In this document: positions 20,516 to 34,300 of the stretch, one piece after another
How the letters are laid out: each line of letters opens with the position of its first letter
How positions within the stretch are numbered: position 1 is the first letter of the stretch
Assembly (NCBI GenBank): GCA_023846275.1
Contig: JAIUJO010000086.1
Coordinates: 962,690 to 1,026,689 of the forward strand
DNA length: 64,000 bases
Direction of reading: 5' to 3'
Origin: Vanilla planifolia
Taxonomy: Eukaryota; Streptophyta; Magnoliopsida; Asparagales; Orchidaceae
Notes under the pieces: generated by a model
The model's input: the letters and a program-made list of their open reading frames with translations, nothing else
What the model was told of the DNA's origin: nothing
The model's database searches: none
Made by a program: the position numbers and the translations under genes

Positions 20516-21386
20516 AAAAATAAATTTTTTATGCCAAAATAATTTTAAAGCATTATGGCATTATTTATTATCAAATACATATAAGATAAAAAATAAAATA
20601 TTTCTCTTTGAAAAATATTGAAATATTATAAAATGAGTTATATAATATAATAAAAAAATGATTCAGTAAATACTTTTGCAAATGTATGATATATCAAGAA
20701 AAACTGGAAAGTAACAGAAAGAAATAGTATTAAGGAATACAAATAGGGAACCTCAAAATACAAAAATTGTTAAAGCACTCACAACTAACAAATTAAGTTT
20801 TTTCTAAAATGATCAAAATTATGTGAAAGCAATTCATTGAAAATTAGAGGATTATAATTGACAAAAGGTATAAAGTGATTAACAAAGGAAATAACAAATA
20901 TTCATAAGAAATTTAATAACATGTAAAGTTTTTTACAAAACATGAAATGCACAAAAACTATATTATAATTGAAGACATTTTATTAATGCAAATATCACGA
21001 ATGAGTAATGCTGACAAAAAAAACTATAATTTTTAAAAAAGTTATGTGAGTCTAACAAAACTTTAAAATGAAATTAAAAAGGAGAGAATATATATAGAAT
21101 TTTAAAATACATTAATGTTATTCTTCACTAATGAAAGGCAAAAAGGTATCTTATTTATTTAAAATACTTTCAAGAATTAAATATATATTGAAAAATAATT
21201 ATGATAAAATAATAAGTAAAACTTTAAAAAAATGTGCATAACTCAATTAGAAATACGAATAAAAAATCAAAAAATAAATCTATTAGAAAATTTACAATGT
21301 TACTAAAAATGTGCATAACAAATAATTACTAGAATAAAGATGTATCATATCGATATGTTCATCAATTTGAACATTTTAATGACGCT
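20516..21386. other. A-rich spacer, nothing recognised
   Basis: This stretch is very AT-rich, with A in excess on the plus strand. I see no coding, RNA or element signal between the pseudogene end and the LTR-like fossil. Confidence 0.5.
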
Positions 21387-22395
21387 TGTTACACTCTTGT
21401 GTTTGATGAGTCAAGCATAAATGTTTATATATCATTTGGGCTTTTTTTTAAGAAAAATCATTAATATTAAATTAAGTCAAGCCATGAACTTTAAAGTGTT
21501 TAAAATAGTGATTTTGAAGACTCTTGGAGTCATGGCAAGCTTCAAGGAAATTGAAGGCATGCAACAAAATCTTTATACTTGAATATCTGTTTATTTTTCT
21601 TGAATTTGATATGTCCAAATTTTTAAATGATGTGGCACATTAGTAGTATGAATAATTACAAGACTCAATTCGAAACATCCATTTTTGGGCAACGAATCAG
21701 ACGGTGGCTACTTTTCGTCCATTAACCAAACGGCTAGTTCATTTTAGAGTCGTAATAAGTGATTTTAGAGCTCAAATTTATGCTCTATAAATAGGGAAGG
21801 ATGAAGAAATCCTAGAGGTTATAGTTGCTAAGTTCTCAAAGCATTCAAATCATGATTTTGAGCAAATTCAAGTGAATACTGTGCTTCAAAATTCATAAAG
21901 AGAAAGTGGCAAGAAAGATTCTGAAATTAGAGGTTTTTGCTTCAACTATTTTTCAATCTCTATTCCTCCTTTTTTGGTCGTGTGTGCCTCCTATTTCTCT
22001 TAAAATTGTCTTAAGTTTTGCCAATTTTTGTATTTCATTCTTTGGGGTAACGTCATCCAGGCAATTGTGCAAAAGCCTGGGGTTTGAGTTGAGCCCGCAA
22101 AAACTCAAGTAGGTTTGGGATTAGTTGTAGGTAAAATCACAAGTGGGTTTGAGGTCAACCTTACGAAAAACTTCGCTTGTAATTTGGTGATTTTATTGGT
22201 TTTTTCCCAACACCGGTTGGGGGTGGATGTAGGCTCGATTTTTAGTCAAACCACCTAAAAATCTTTTGTATACTATTCTTTCTTATTCTTGCTTACAATA
22301 TTTAAGCTTTAAATGAAACAAAAAATTGAAATAAAATTTTATTTACCACAATTCACACCACCCCCACTTGTCGAATTATCTTAAGCACAAAGAAC
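21387..22395 (+). mobile_element. LTR-like fossil, plus strand, probable Ty1/copia
   Basis: It begins TGTTACACTCTTGTG and carries, in order, the blocks shared with the minus-strand copy at 5720-6890, a TATA box (TATAAATAG at 21786-21794), a transcribed leader, a block with AACACCGGTTGGGGGTGGA near 22209, and the C-rich motif ATTCACACCACCCCCACTTG near 22351. A C-rich motif just inside the 3' end is typical of plant SIRE-type copia LTRs, and the start resembles the LTR start of the copia element at 49384. No internal genes adjoin, so it is a solo or truncated LTR. It is old. The exact 3' end is uncertain. Confidence 0.65.
21786..21794 (+). promoter_or_regulatory. TATA box of the LTR fossil
   Basis: TATAAATAG lies directly downstream of a worn palindrome and at the same relative place as the TATA-like box of the sister LTR copy. 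This is a sequence-based guess at a former promoter; there is no sign that it is active. Confidence 0.5.
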
Positions 22396-25300
22396 TTCAT
22401 AGCTTAGGATGGATGTGGTGAAGCGCTATGGACATCTGAGATGACTTTCACTTATCATAGTGTAATTGAATTTTAGAGATTTATTTCTTTACATTATGGT
22501 TATTTATTACAGAGTAATTCTTGCTATTCAAATTGGACCATTAATAGTAGTGAACTTAGAGATAAATGCTTTATTATCATCAATTTAAAATATCTTTCCC
22601 ACTTTTTTATTTGATACAAAATTTTTTTCATAGTTTTTTAAGCATGATAAATGCTTTATTAACATTTATAGTCCTTTCTATATTTCAAACCATTAAGTAT
22701 TTGATATTTTTAACAATTCATCATCTATTAATTTTTTTTATGTATGATGTTTTTGACTTATTTTGAAATTTTTTTAGAATTAAAAAATATATTTTAATTT
22801 TTTATTATTTTATTTTTTATTCTGTAAATATTTTTTATTTTAAGTAAATAGCTTTGGATTGGCACGACAATTTATTTTTTATACAATTTATTTTTAACAA
22901 ATTTAATGTTTAATAGTCTTTGTAAACTTTTTAATTTTTCAATATTTTATATTATCTTTATTTCAAATATTATATGTCATTTTTTTAAAGAAAAATATTT
23001 TAATTTTTCATATTTATAATTAACTTAAAATTTGATTAATAAGAATCATTTTTATTGCTTTAATGTATTATTCATCTATAATAAGATGTTATAGCATTAC
23101 CCAAAAAGTATCTTTTGAATATTTAATATTTTTAATTACTCAAAGTATTTCTTATATTTATTGTTATATTAAACGTTTATTCAAATTTCAGTTTTTTTAT
23201 TTTAATAACTAAAAGATTTTAGTTTTTCCCAATATTTTTAATAAATTAAAATAATTTAATATTTTTAAATATTTTTTAGATAAATTAAAGATTTAATATT
23301 TTTTACATAAATTAAATATTTAATATTTTTAATAATTTATATAAAATTATTATGATCAAAACATTACAAAAGTAAAATTAGAAAGATAATTTAAATTTTA
23401 AATATTTTTATAATACATAAAAAAATTTTATAATATTGGAACAAAGTCAAATAAGGTAATATAAGTTATTATTTTGAAACTTTTAAAAATTAATTTGCTC
23501 TAATTTATTTTATTTATAAATTGAAACTATTTGCACAAACTTTAACCCAAAAAAGTATTTAGGCAATATAAAATCTTTACAAAACTTTAACTAGAATTGA
23601 TAAATTAATAACAATTAGTACAATATGATGAACAAAACCAAATGTTGAAATTACATATCAAGCATTTTAAAATAATAGTCATTAAAGACTTAACAATATC
23701 ACTGTAAGAACAAAAGAAAAAATCACAATAAAAGAAAAATAAATAATAAGATAGAGTGCTATTTTTGAAGAAATTTTGTTGCAAAAAAATTCTAAATAAT
23801 ACTTGTATAAAGGTGTAATAAAAAAATTTATAATACTATATATAAGTAAAATATTAAAAAATAATATTATCATATGGAAATAAAAATTTTTTCTATGCGT
23901 AAATGGTCTTAATAAGGCAAAGCAACAAAAAAACTTTAAAATAATCATTATTACATGCATTATTCATTAGAATGAAATTATGTTAGAAACATATTAACAT
24001 AAAAAAAATTTAGTACTAACATAAAAAATAGGAACAACTTTAAATGTTCATAGCTTTGTGCATAATTATTAATAGAATACCTTTCAATTAAAAAATGTCA
24101 AACTTGATTATTATTGGATATAAAAACATATATCAAATAAAAATGATAATTATATAACAAAATATTTCAATTACTTAAAAGAATTGAGTGTTACAAATAG
24201 ATAATAGGTATCTATACAAATAAATAAATTACAAAAGCATATAACGAATAGAAAACTATAAAAATAATTATTTTTTTGAATTGTTGATAGATATATAAAA
24301 CAAGTTAAAAATTTTTTAGTAAATATTATGAATGAATAAAATAATATAGCAAAAAACATTTAGATATGATAAATTTTATGATATGAAAATGATATTTTAC
24401 ATGATAAAATGTGATTTTTTAGTAGTGCAACATTACCAAGTGTTACTTTTGGGAGAAACAATTGAATAAATGCAAAAATTAAAATCTTAATTAATACAAT
24501 AATACTAATGTAACTACAACTATTAAAAAAGAAAGGCAATTAATAAATTTAATAAATTACTTAACACTCAAATATCAACATTTTTTGCTTGATAATGTAC
24601 AAGAATAGAAATTATTTATTTGGAAAAAGGGTGTACAGTAATTATAAATATAAATATAATAAAAAATTAATAGATTGATGAAAACCTTTGTAATGCTAAT
24701 TTGACCAATGCTTTTGTAAATGAAAAGAATTATGTAAATTTCAGTGAAAATACATTTTAACTTTAAGAAAATTAATAATATTTAATACTCTATATAATTT
24801 CTAATATTTGAAGAAAATTTAAAATCTTTAAAAAAAGAATCGTAAATACCTTGACGAAAAAATAGTAAAATTCTAAAACAAGTATTCTCGAAATGTTGAA
24901 AGTTATTAAAAAAAAATCAATTTCCAAAATATTGTTGAAATAGAGAAAGTATTTTGTAAAGTATGATCTCTCCTTATCATTGCATATATTGACTCAAGAT
25001 AAGCATATTATGTTCCATCCATTTTGATGAGAGCTTTGTAGAGTTCTGAGGTTTAAGAAAATTTTGAGTTTTTAATACAATATGCAATTTTCCAATATAT
25101 CAAGTTAAAAAGGAGTGGTAAATATCTAAACCAAAAAAATTGTTAAATTTTACGACAAGTTTTGTCAAAATGGCTATTTTTTTAAGAAACCAATTTTCAA
25201 AAAACTTCTTGAAAATATAAAATATATTAACTATAAAAATAATTTGACAATAATGTTATTGACAATTTAGAGCATAAAAATTGTATGATTCAAATGTAAA

Positions 25301-28300
25301 GCAAAAAATATTAAAAAGGATACAAGTTAAAATATTGATAAAAGAAATATAAAATGTTAATGTAACTAAACATTGTGCAAATATCCAAAAATATATAGTT
25401 TTATTCATGTAAATAAGAAATTGAATTTTTTAATGCATTAAGAAAACAATGTCAATACTAAATTTCTACATAAAAAAGATAAGTATTTAAGATTAATCAT
25501 ATTTAAAGAGCTTTATTGTTATCATAGGTATTCTATAAGTATTTTTTAAAAAACTATTTAGGTATAAAAAATATTTTTTCATTTTAACAATAATTAATTA
25601 AGAAGTATTAAGGTGGTATGAATAAACAAATGTAAAAGTAGGAAAAATTTGTTGTTAATGCAATGCAATAATTATAATGTTCAAAATTTTTACATAATAT
25701 ATCAATAAAAAGTCTTTTCAATAGTTTATTTAAAAAATTAAAGATTAAAATATCAAATCTGATCTGGGAAATAGAAAATTTGCAAGGTTAAAATCTTTTT
25801 GCATGACTAATTTACAAAAAATATTCTTACAATGAAAATGTTGAAATATATAGAAATATTAGTTATAAAATAATAAATTATGTCAACACCTACTAGATGA
25901 TATTAAGTTCATAAAAGTATATAAATGATCTCACAATAAAAAAAATGTTGGAAGCAAATAGGGATAATAGTCAACCAAATACATGTTTTATGAAAAACGT
26001 GAGCAATAATTGCTATAACATATTCAAATATTTTTGTCTTAAGTGAGCTATTTAAGAGGACATGGCATTGGTATCATTATGAGTTGTTCAACTATTAAGT
26101 TAAATGTGGTTTAGAACATGTATGTTAGTCAATTTTGACCTTGCCACCTATTAGAAAAGTGAAACTCAATGTGTATAAAAAGTTGTAAGAAGGAATGAAC
26201 TATAGCTATATCACATTTGAGATTGGAATGGTAAAATATTAGAAGTTATTACCTAATTAGAAGGCCATTGCTCTATTGCGGAAGCAATTCTTTTTTCTTT
26301 GACAAATGGTTTGGAAGTATGATCGGAATAAGCATATTATGTTAATGTTTGAACTAAATTACATTGCATGTCTTGGACTGATCCAAGGTCTCCAAAAACA
26401 TCATTTAAACAAAAAAGACAGTACCTAAAAAGTTAAACAAGTGTTTGAAGCGATTAATGTGGATTGGGATTTCATTTATAATGAGGGCAACTATAGAGTA
26501 AAAAATTACAATTACTATTGTTCAATCAGACAACAAATAAACATTAGATTGTTATAGCATTACATTACAAGGTGGGGTCATATTGAAAGTGGGTAACATT
26601 CAATTACCTTACATTCATAAATATTAAAAGGCATAAAGCTTTATTTGTTGTCATGTAAAAAGGGATCGGATACTAAATTTCAAAAGTTATTTTGCTATTT
26701 TGACCATAGAAATCTTAGTAGATAACTTTTCAATTACTCCATCCCATTTGTGAGGTAGTTTAACTACATTGTACATATGTATTATATTATCATTTCATGA
26801 AAACTAAGCCCAAGAAATGCCATTTACAATAGTACATCATCAAACTTGAATGACTATCATTTCATTCTTTTATTAGGTAGTGAGGTACTGTTTATAATAG
26901 TTTTAAATATAATATAGTTGGTACAACACATTTGATATTTTTCCATGAACAAATTCATTAGATTATTATGATTACCAAACAAAAAGGATCACTTTGTACC
27001 CTCGAGTGCTTTTTTCTTAAAGATTATAACAATATTTTCATAGGTGCATCTTGCACTACGTCTCATAATTTTTATGTATGTTGAAGGATCCTCAACTATG
27101 CAACATTGTATGAAGCCACTTTGTGTTGTACTTTTTAATTTTATAATATATAGCAACCCCATTTCTAAAAATGTTTTTATCACCTTATTTTTAATGATAC
27201 ACATGATTGATATGGGGATGAGTTATGTAATTTGTAGATTGTCATTACTCCTATCCATTTTATGTTTCAATTTTATATTATGATAGGTGTTGAGGCTTAA
27301 TTATTTATTGTATTTAGCATCATTCATTCAGGATTAATATTAGCTCTAATTTGATTATTTGTATGCATGGTTATCTAGGAGTGTTTTCATTGTTATATCA
27401 CTTTACATATTAAGAACTTCCTTCCCTTTATTTATATTTTCATATTTGTCACTTTCTTTAACTAGATAATTTTTTTTAATTGTGAAAGTTTTCTTTTGAC
27501 ATGTTATGCAAAAAATTAAAAATTTTAAAAGATGTTGTAGCCCGTTATACTTACATTTTGGTAATATCTTGTTCTTATAATTTATTTATTATTTTATTTA
27601 TTAATAGATATTTTTTATTAATTTAAAGTAAAATCTAAGATGCCTTTGGTAAAATATTTGAAAATTTATCTAATTAAATATCATTTTTTAAACTAAAAAT
27701 AGCCAAATAGAATAAAATTGAAAAACTATGAAAAATAGAAAGGCATATTATAAAATAATAGTTAGGATATTTAAAATAGTTCTGTAATATCTCAAGTTAG
27801 AGCTTAGTCAACAAACTAATATAGGAAAATTAGTTAATTAAAATTAAAATATATTAAGAAATTTTATAAAAATAAAAATTAGAATATATTATTCTTTTTT
27901 GTGATGCTCAAATATATGTGCAGCTATGTCAAGAGAAAAATATTACGTCAACAAATTTTAAAAAAACAATTATATGTTAAAAATTTAAAATAATAATTTC
28001 CAAAAAATAAACACAAAAAATAACAAATAAAATTTTCCTATCTTTTAAATATTAAAATGTTCATTTAAGAATTGTAACAAAATATTACTCTAATAGGCAT
28101 TATGATTTGCATAGTGAAAACGAAAAAGGTTAATAGTAATAAAACATAAAAATTTAACATTTTAGTAGAGGAGCAAAATGAAGATTATTTAAAAATAAGG
28201 ACTAAGCAAATGACAAAATATAAAGAAGTTTTTTTTTTGAAAATTAAACCAAGGTAAATGTAGGATTATTAAAATATGTAAATTTAAAAAGAAAAATGCG

Positions 28301-31300
28301 AGTGAGAAGTTTTTAAATAATCTATTGCAAATGTTTTTTTTATTGTAATTATAAACATTTAGGATATTTAAAAAATAAAGATATTATTATCATATATAAA
28401 CTTATTTAGTATATTTTCAAATATTATCATAAAAACTAAAACAAGAAAAACACCAACATACTTAAGAAACTATAAATATTTGAAAAAGAAAAGAAACTAT
28501 TGCCAAAAAAATTAAAAATAATTTAATGTTCAAAATGTCCAGCATATAAGCCAATATCAAATTTTCTCTTAAACATAAAGTAATCCATTGTCAAATGTTT
28601 TTGCTAAACATGATCATTTTTAATTAAAAAAATATATCAATAATGAATACTGACTTAAATCATTTAAGACTTTTAAATATTTAATTTATTGTCTTCTTCA
28701 TTTTTTTGTTTTATTTTTTTCTTGAAAATTTTCATGTATTAACATCTTTGAAATAACGTTTATGGAATAAAAGCTTTTTGATAACTTGCACTAAAATAAT
28801 GACAAACAGATTCCTAATATTTCAGACTTTTAATCTCATTTTTAGTATTGCAAAAGTAATGGTTGAGCTTTATTTCCACCATAATAACTCTCTATTAATT
28901 TTTTCAATTGATTTAAATTTTCATACATTAATCAAACTAATATTGTTATAACCTAATAATCATTTTATATCTTTAAAAAATCTAACCATCTCATTTGAGT
29001 TTTGCCATGCTCATACATGATGCATAAAATGTTACTCAAAAATAAAGTTAGCTATCATAATTATTTTATAAGAAAAGTCTTAATATCCATATATGAAAGA
29101 AAATTTATTTTTTAGATTATATTACAAAATCAGCCATTACCATATTTAATAAAATATATGAATAACCATAAAATAAATGTCAATAAATTTTTCATGCAAT
29201 ATAAAGTATGTTATCTTTATTGTGACATATTTATTTTTGTTAGTATAGAATATTTTTTTCAGTTTGCAATATTTTAGCATATTAAAGGCCACATTAAACA
29301 ATATGTATCCACTTTGAAACTTTCAAATAATGATTTGATGATTATTGAATATTTGATGGCATTCTAACAATCACAAAAGAAAAATTTCTATAAAATATTG
29401 GAACTCCTAATACTCATTTTACACCTTTCAATCTCTTATTATAAAGGATTTGGACAATCTTAGCTCCCTTTAATAAAGACTTCATCTATTTCCTCAATAG
29501 CCACCAAACATTCTAATACTTGATTAGATAATTAGATCTACACTTATTTTTTTTTCACACTCATATGTCCTAAATAGTTATCAAAAAATAATTTAAAGAA
29601 CTTCTATGACAAGTTGTTTCTATATCAAATAAATAAGTTTTACCTAGAATTTGTTAATAATTATCTTACTCTTTTTTTGGCATTTACTTAACAAATTGTT
29701 TTACTAATTGAAGTTATATTATTGTCATTAGATTCTTTTTAATTTATTATACCATCTTTAAGGGTTTTCCCTTCTTTTTATAGTAATTTTACACAATTAT
29801 CCCAATAGAGTTTTATATGTAAAAACACTAAAAATGAAAAATAAAAAAATGCATTCTAAAAATACAATTTTAAATCACGGACAAAGCATAATGAAGGATA
29901 TTACAAACATGTCAAAAATGATAAAGCAAAAAAACAAAATAATACATAAGAAGAAAAATTTAGATTAAAAATATAAAACAAATAAATATTTTCAAAGCAT
30001 GCATGTTACATAGATGCAAATGTTCAACATAAATGAAACCTTTTTCAAAATTTTAAATAAAAATATAGAAGTTTTTGAGTTACCTAAAATTCTTAGCTCT
30101 ATTGTATAAAAGTAAACAGATGATTTTTTTGGAAATTTATAACTAATAAATTTAACAACATGGAAATGAGCAAATGCAAAAAAAAATCAACAAAAGTTGT
30201 TAAGATAAACTTAATAATAAAAAAGTTATTATGTTATATGATAAAATAAACAACTCAATAGTGCAACATTACATATCACATTTACAAAAAAAATTTGTTC
30301 AACTATAAAAAATAAAAGGGATTGATTCACAAAAAGTCATAGTACAAGTACATGTATAAAAGATTAAAATATTACGAAATGATAATAATATTATTGATCA
30401 TTTATGATATCAAAAATGATTTACATTAAATTTAAATAACATTTCATTGAAAAAAGTGCAATAATAGAAACAATTTAATGAAAAAATGAACTTTGCAATA
30501 GTAAAGATTATCTATGATAATAACAAATAAATAATATTTAGCAAGATTTATATACAAATGGATGTAAAGTTTTTTTGATAATGGTTTGAGTAATATAGTA
30601 TGTAGAAAATTATTACCGAAAGTAGAAAAATTTAAAATCATTATGATTATCAAAAGTTTATTAATATTTATAACTAAGAATATTAATTTTCTCAAAAATA
30701 ATAAAGCATACATTTCTTTACAATAATGATCAAATCTACAATTTGTTTCAAATTTTTAAATATTTTGCAAACACAATCAAATGAAAAAAGCTTTTATTAA
30801 AAAAAAATATCTAAAACGATATATATATATATACTCATCTTAAATCATTGTGTAAATAAATAAGGATTGTGTATATTTGCATTAAATATTCTAAAAAATA
30901 ATTAAGACACCAACATATATGAAATCTAACATTTAACTCTACTTTTTAAATAGATCTACTTTTTTTTAAATAACACAGCCTTGATTAATGCAATAGTATT
31001 GAAAAACAAACAAAAAAGATTTGCTTAAAATTTGGGAAATAGTTAACACGTGTGAATTTTATGACATAACTTTTTCTTTAATATAAAAAATAAAATATAG
31101 ATATTTTCTCTTTATATAACAAAGCTAAATATTATTGTTTATGGCAATAATTTAGAAAATAAGAAGTTTAAAAGATTTAAGAAAACAAATTTTTTATAAT
31201 ATCTAAAAAATTTTATATAACTTTTCAAACCAATTGACACAACTCAAACTTCAACAATACATCTTCAGATTTAACTGCTACAATATTTAGCTAAAAATAA

Positions 31301-34300
31301 TATAAATAAATATTTAACCTTTTTGGTGATCGTAGTATTTTAGTTAAGAAAATTTTTTGTGAAAAAATATTTTAGTTAGAACAATAAAGCGTTTTAGTGA
31401 AAAAATATTAAATGTTTAATGGATGCTAAATTAGTTTAGCATTTGAACTTAGAAAATATAATTTTATTGAATTTTTAATAAATGAATAAGTTAATATCTA
31501 CATCATAAGAATAGATAAAAAGCATAACAGTATTGGAAATTAAAATATTTAGACACAAATCTCATTTAATAAAATAGTTTCCTTAAAAATATTAACATAA
31601 TAAGCTCAATTTTACTTACAAACACAAACAATTATGACAAATAAAATAGAAATAATGTTGTATTAATTTTTGAACTAGTAAAATAATTTTGTGAAAGAAA
31701 TTTGTTAGAAATAATAATGACAAAAAAAAATTTATTGAAAAAAAAAAATTAATGAGTTAATAACTCTTTTAAAATAACCATTAAAAAATCATTTGATAAA
31801 TATGAATTTTGTCTTAATATAAGCATAGGAAATACCTTTTAAAATTGTAAAAAAGTAAAAATTAAAAAAATAATATGAAATTATTAACGTATATGAAATT
31901 CACAATGTGAGGGTTTTGGCTACATGAACACATAAAACATTACTCTTAGATTGCCAATGCAAAATACCATTGTTGTAAAAATAATTCCAAAAATATTTTA
32001 AAATAAAAATTTCAATGTTAAAGGTTACATATATAAAATATTAAAAAAATTAAATTTAAAAAATTGAAAATTAATAATAATCTTGTCAAATATATCTTCA
32101 AAAATAAAAAAAAGATGTTTAGAAAGAATATTTATCTGATAGATCTTATTGTGTAGGTAAGTCATCAAAATTTATTATTATTAGCATAAGAATAATAAGT
32201 CCTTCATTATAGATGGAAAATAAAAAAAAGAAGAAAGTGTTTGCATAATAAAAATCTATAATATAACAACTAAATATATTTGTTACACCAAAAAAAAATT
32301 CTTTAGTAATAGAACATTTCAAAATGTTAATATTTCACAATCAACCTTAAGAAACTATGTACCAAAATATAGTTTATGTATTGGAGAAAAGCAACACATG
32401 TGAATAGAATTTTTTTGGCAAAGGTTATCTTAAATACTAAATCTAAAAAGAAATATTTAAAATATATAAAATATGTATGATTCATATTAAAAATTTAAAG
32501 GTCATTAAAAAATCTATATAGTATATAATAATTCCAAAAAATTTAAGTTCATGATGTAAATCAAGAAACTAAGAAAGTGAACAGAGAAGAAATAACAATA
32601 AGGAAGTAATTAAAAAATAAAAATAATGTGCACATAGATTTACAAAAAAATATTCATAATACTTAAGTCTTAACAAATGTCTAAATATGAAGTTGTTATG
32701 TGAAAATATAAAATAATTAAAAAATATATTATTTTAAATAATAAATGTCTATGTAAATAATGTGAAAAAATTTTCCAAAGGTGAAAATGATCTACGTGAT
32801 ACATTATTAAAATATTTGGTAAAGTTTCACTTAAAAGTTATATAATATATGAATAAATAGATTATTTAAATTGAAGAATTTATCTTATGTGATATAAATA
32901 AACGATATAGTTATTAAGAAAAGAAAACAATTTTAAAATATAGATACAAAACTTTAATGAATTAAATAAAGCATGCCGTTCAACAGATTACCGAATTAAA
33001 AAACAACAACGTTATAAAAAATAAATAGCATAAATATTTAGAAGTACATAAAAGACATGAAAAATTTATTTATTTAATTTATTCATGGGATAATATTCTA
33101 ACTTATTCATCAACAAAAGAGTTTTTTTATTATTTCAAACAGAAAAGACTTAAAAGTGAGGAAAATACATTAGCATATACTTTTGTAATAAAAGTAAGGA
33201 AAATAAACTTAATTAAATAAATGTAAATTATTATGAATTTTAACATATAAACATGTCAATTTTTTAATGCAACACTAAAATGGTTAAAAACTATGTGCAT
33301 ATGTTGTTTACAAAATTTTCTAATTCTACAACTCAAGACAAGTTTAAAAAATAATTAAATCCCATGAAAATAAAAAATTTAGATATCAAAACGAAATTTA
33401 AAATTTTAAAAATTATTTTTCTTGCCGTGGATGAAAATTATTAACTCATTGAATAATTATTGGTATTTTATATTAAAAATACTTAAAATAAAAAACATTT
33501 AAATCTCAAGAATTTTATTAGAATTTCATGAAAGCCAAAACTGAATTAAAAAATAGAAAATGATACAGAGACATTTGCACTTCAATTTTTAAATCTTATT
33601 TTGTAAAGTAAGCTAAAAAAAGTATTTGGGATAACTTTATAAAGTTAATTTGTAGTACTCATTTGTTGAGCTACTGTGAATATCGAGTAATAACTAGTGA
33701 AAGAGAAAAAATTTTTATGAAGGGAAACAGACTCCTTAAGTTGGATTGAAGATTGATGGTGCTGCTTAATGGCTTAAGTAACTTCTTGATCCTAAATCAA
33801 GTGGGTTTGCTTCAAATGTTGTTGCTAAATAATTTTAGGATCCTATGTTCTATATATTTTAATTACTAAAAGCATTTAGCCTTCCCTTTACAGATAAGTT
33901 ATACTAACTTTCAAAAAATAAGGCATCCATTACAATTAAATCATTCTTCTTGAGTGCTATTTGTCATTTTTAGCTCTAGAACACAAACTACTGAATAGAA
34001 AACATCGTAGATTTAAAATATGTTGTATAAATTAAGAAAAAAAGTTTAGAATAACCTTAAATTTTTTCTCTAGTCTATGATCATCAAATATGATTACTAA
34101 ATGTTCAACATGTATGGTCCAATTTTTGTATTTTTTTATTAGTAAAAATTAGAACTATAAATAGATCATGTATATGCAATGATCTCAATATATATATATA
34201 TATGATTATCATTTAAGATCGAAATATAAAGTGCAAATATTTTTTTACAAATTATCTATCTTGTCAAATTTTGTTAATATTCAAAGAGTTGAGTTCTTCT

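Noticed and set aside
23682-24359. Minus-strand open stretches rich in I, F and L that look like membrane proteins
   Set aside because: AT-rich DNA gives such translations by chance; there is no codon structure, conserved motif or nearby gene signal. The same applies to 30444-30713 and 22566-22766.
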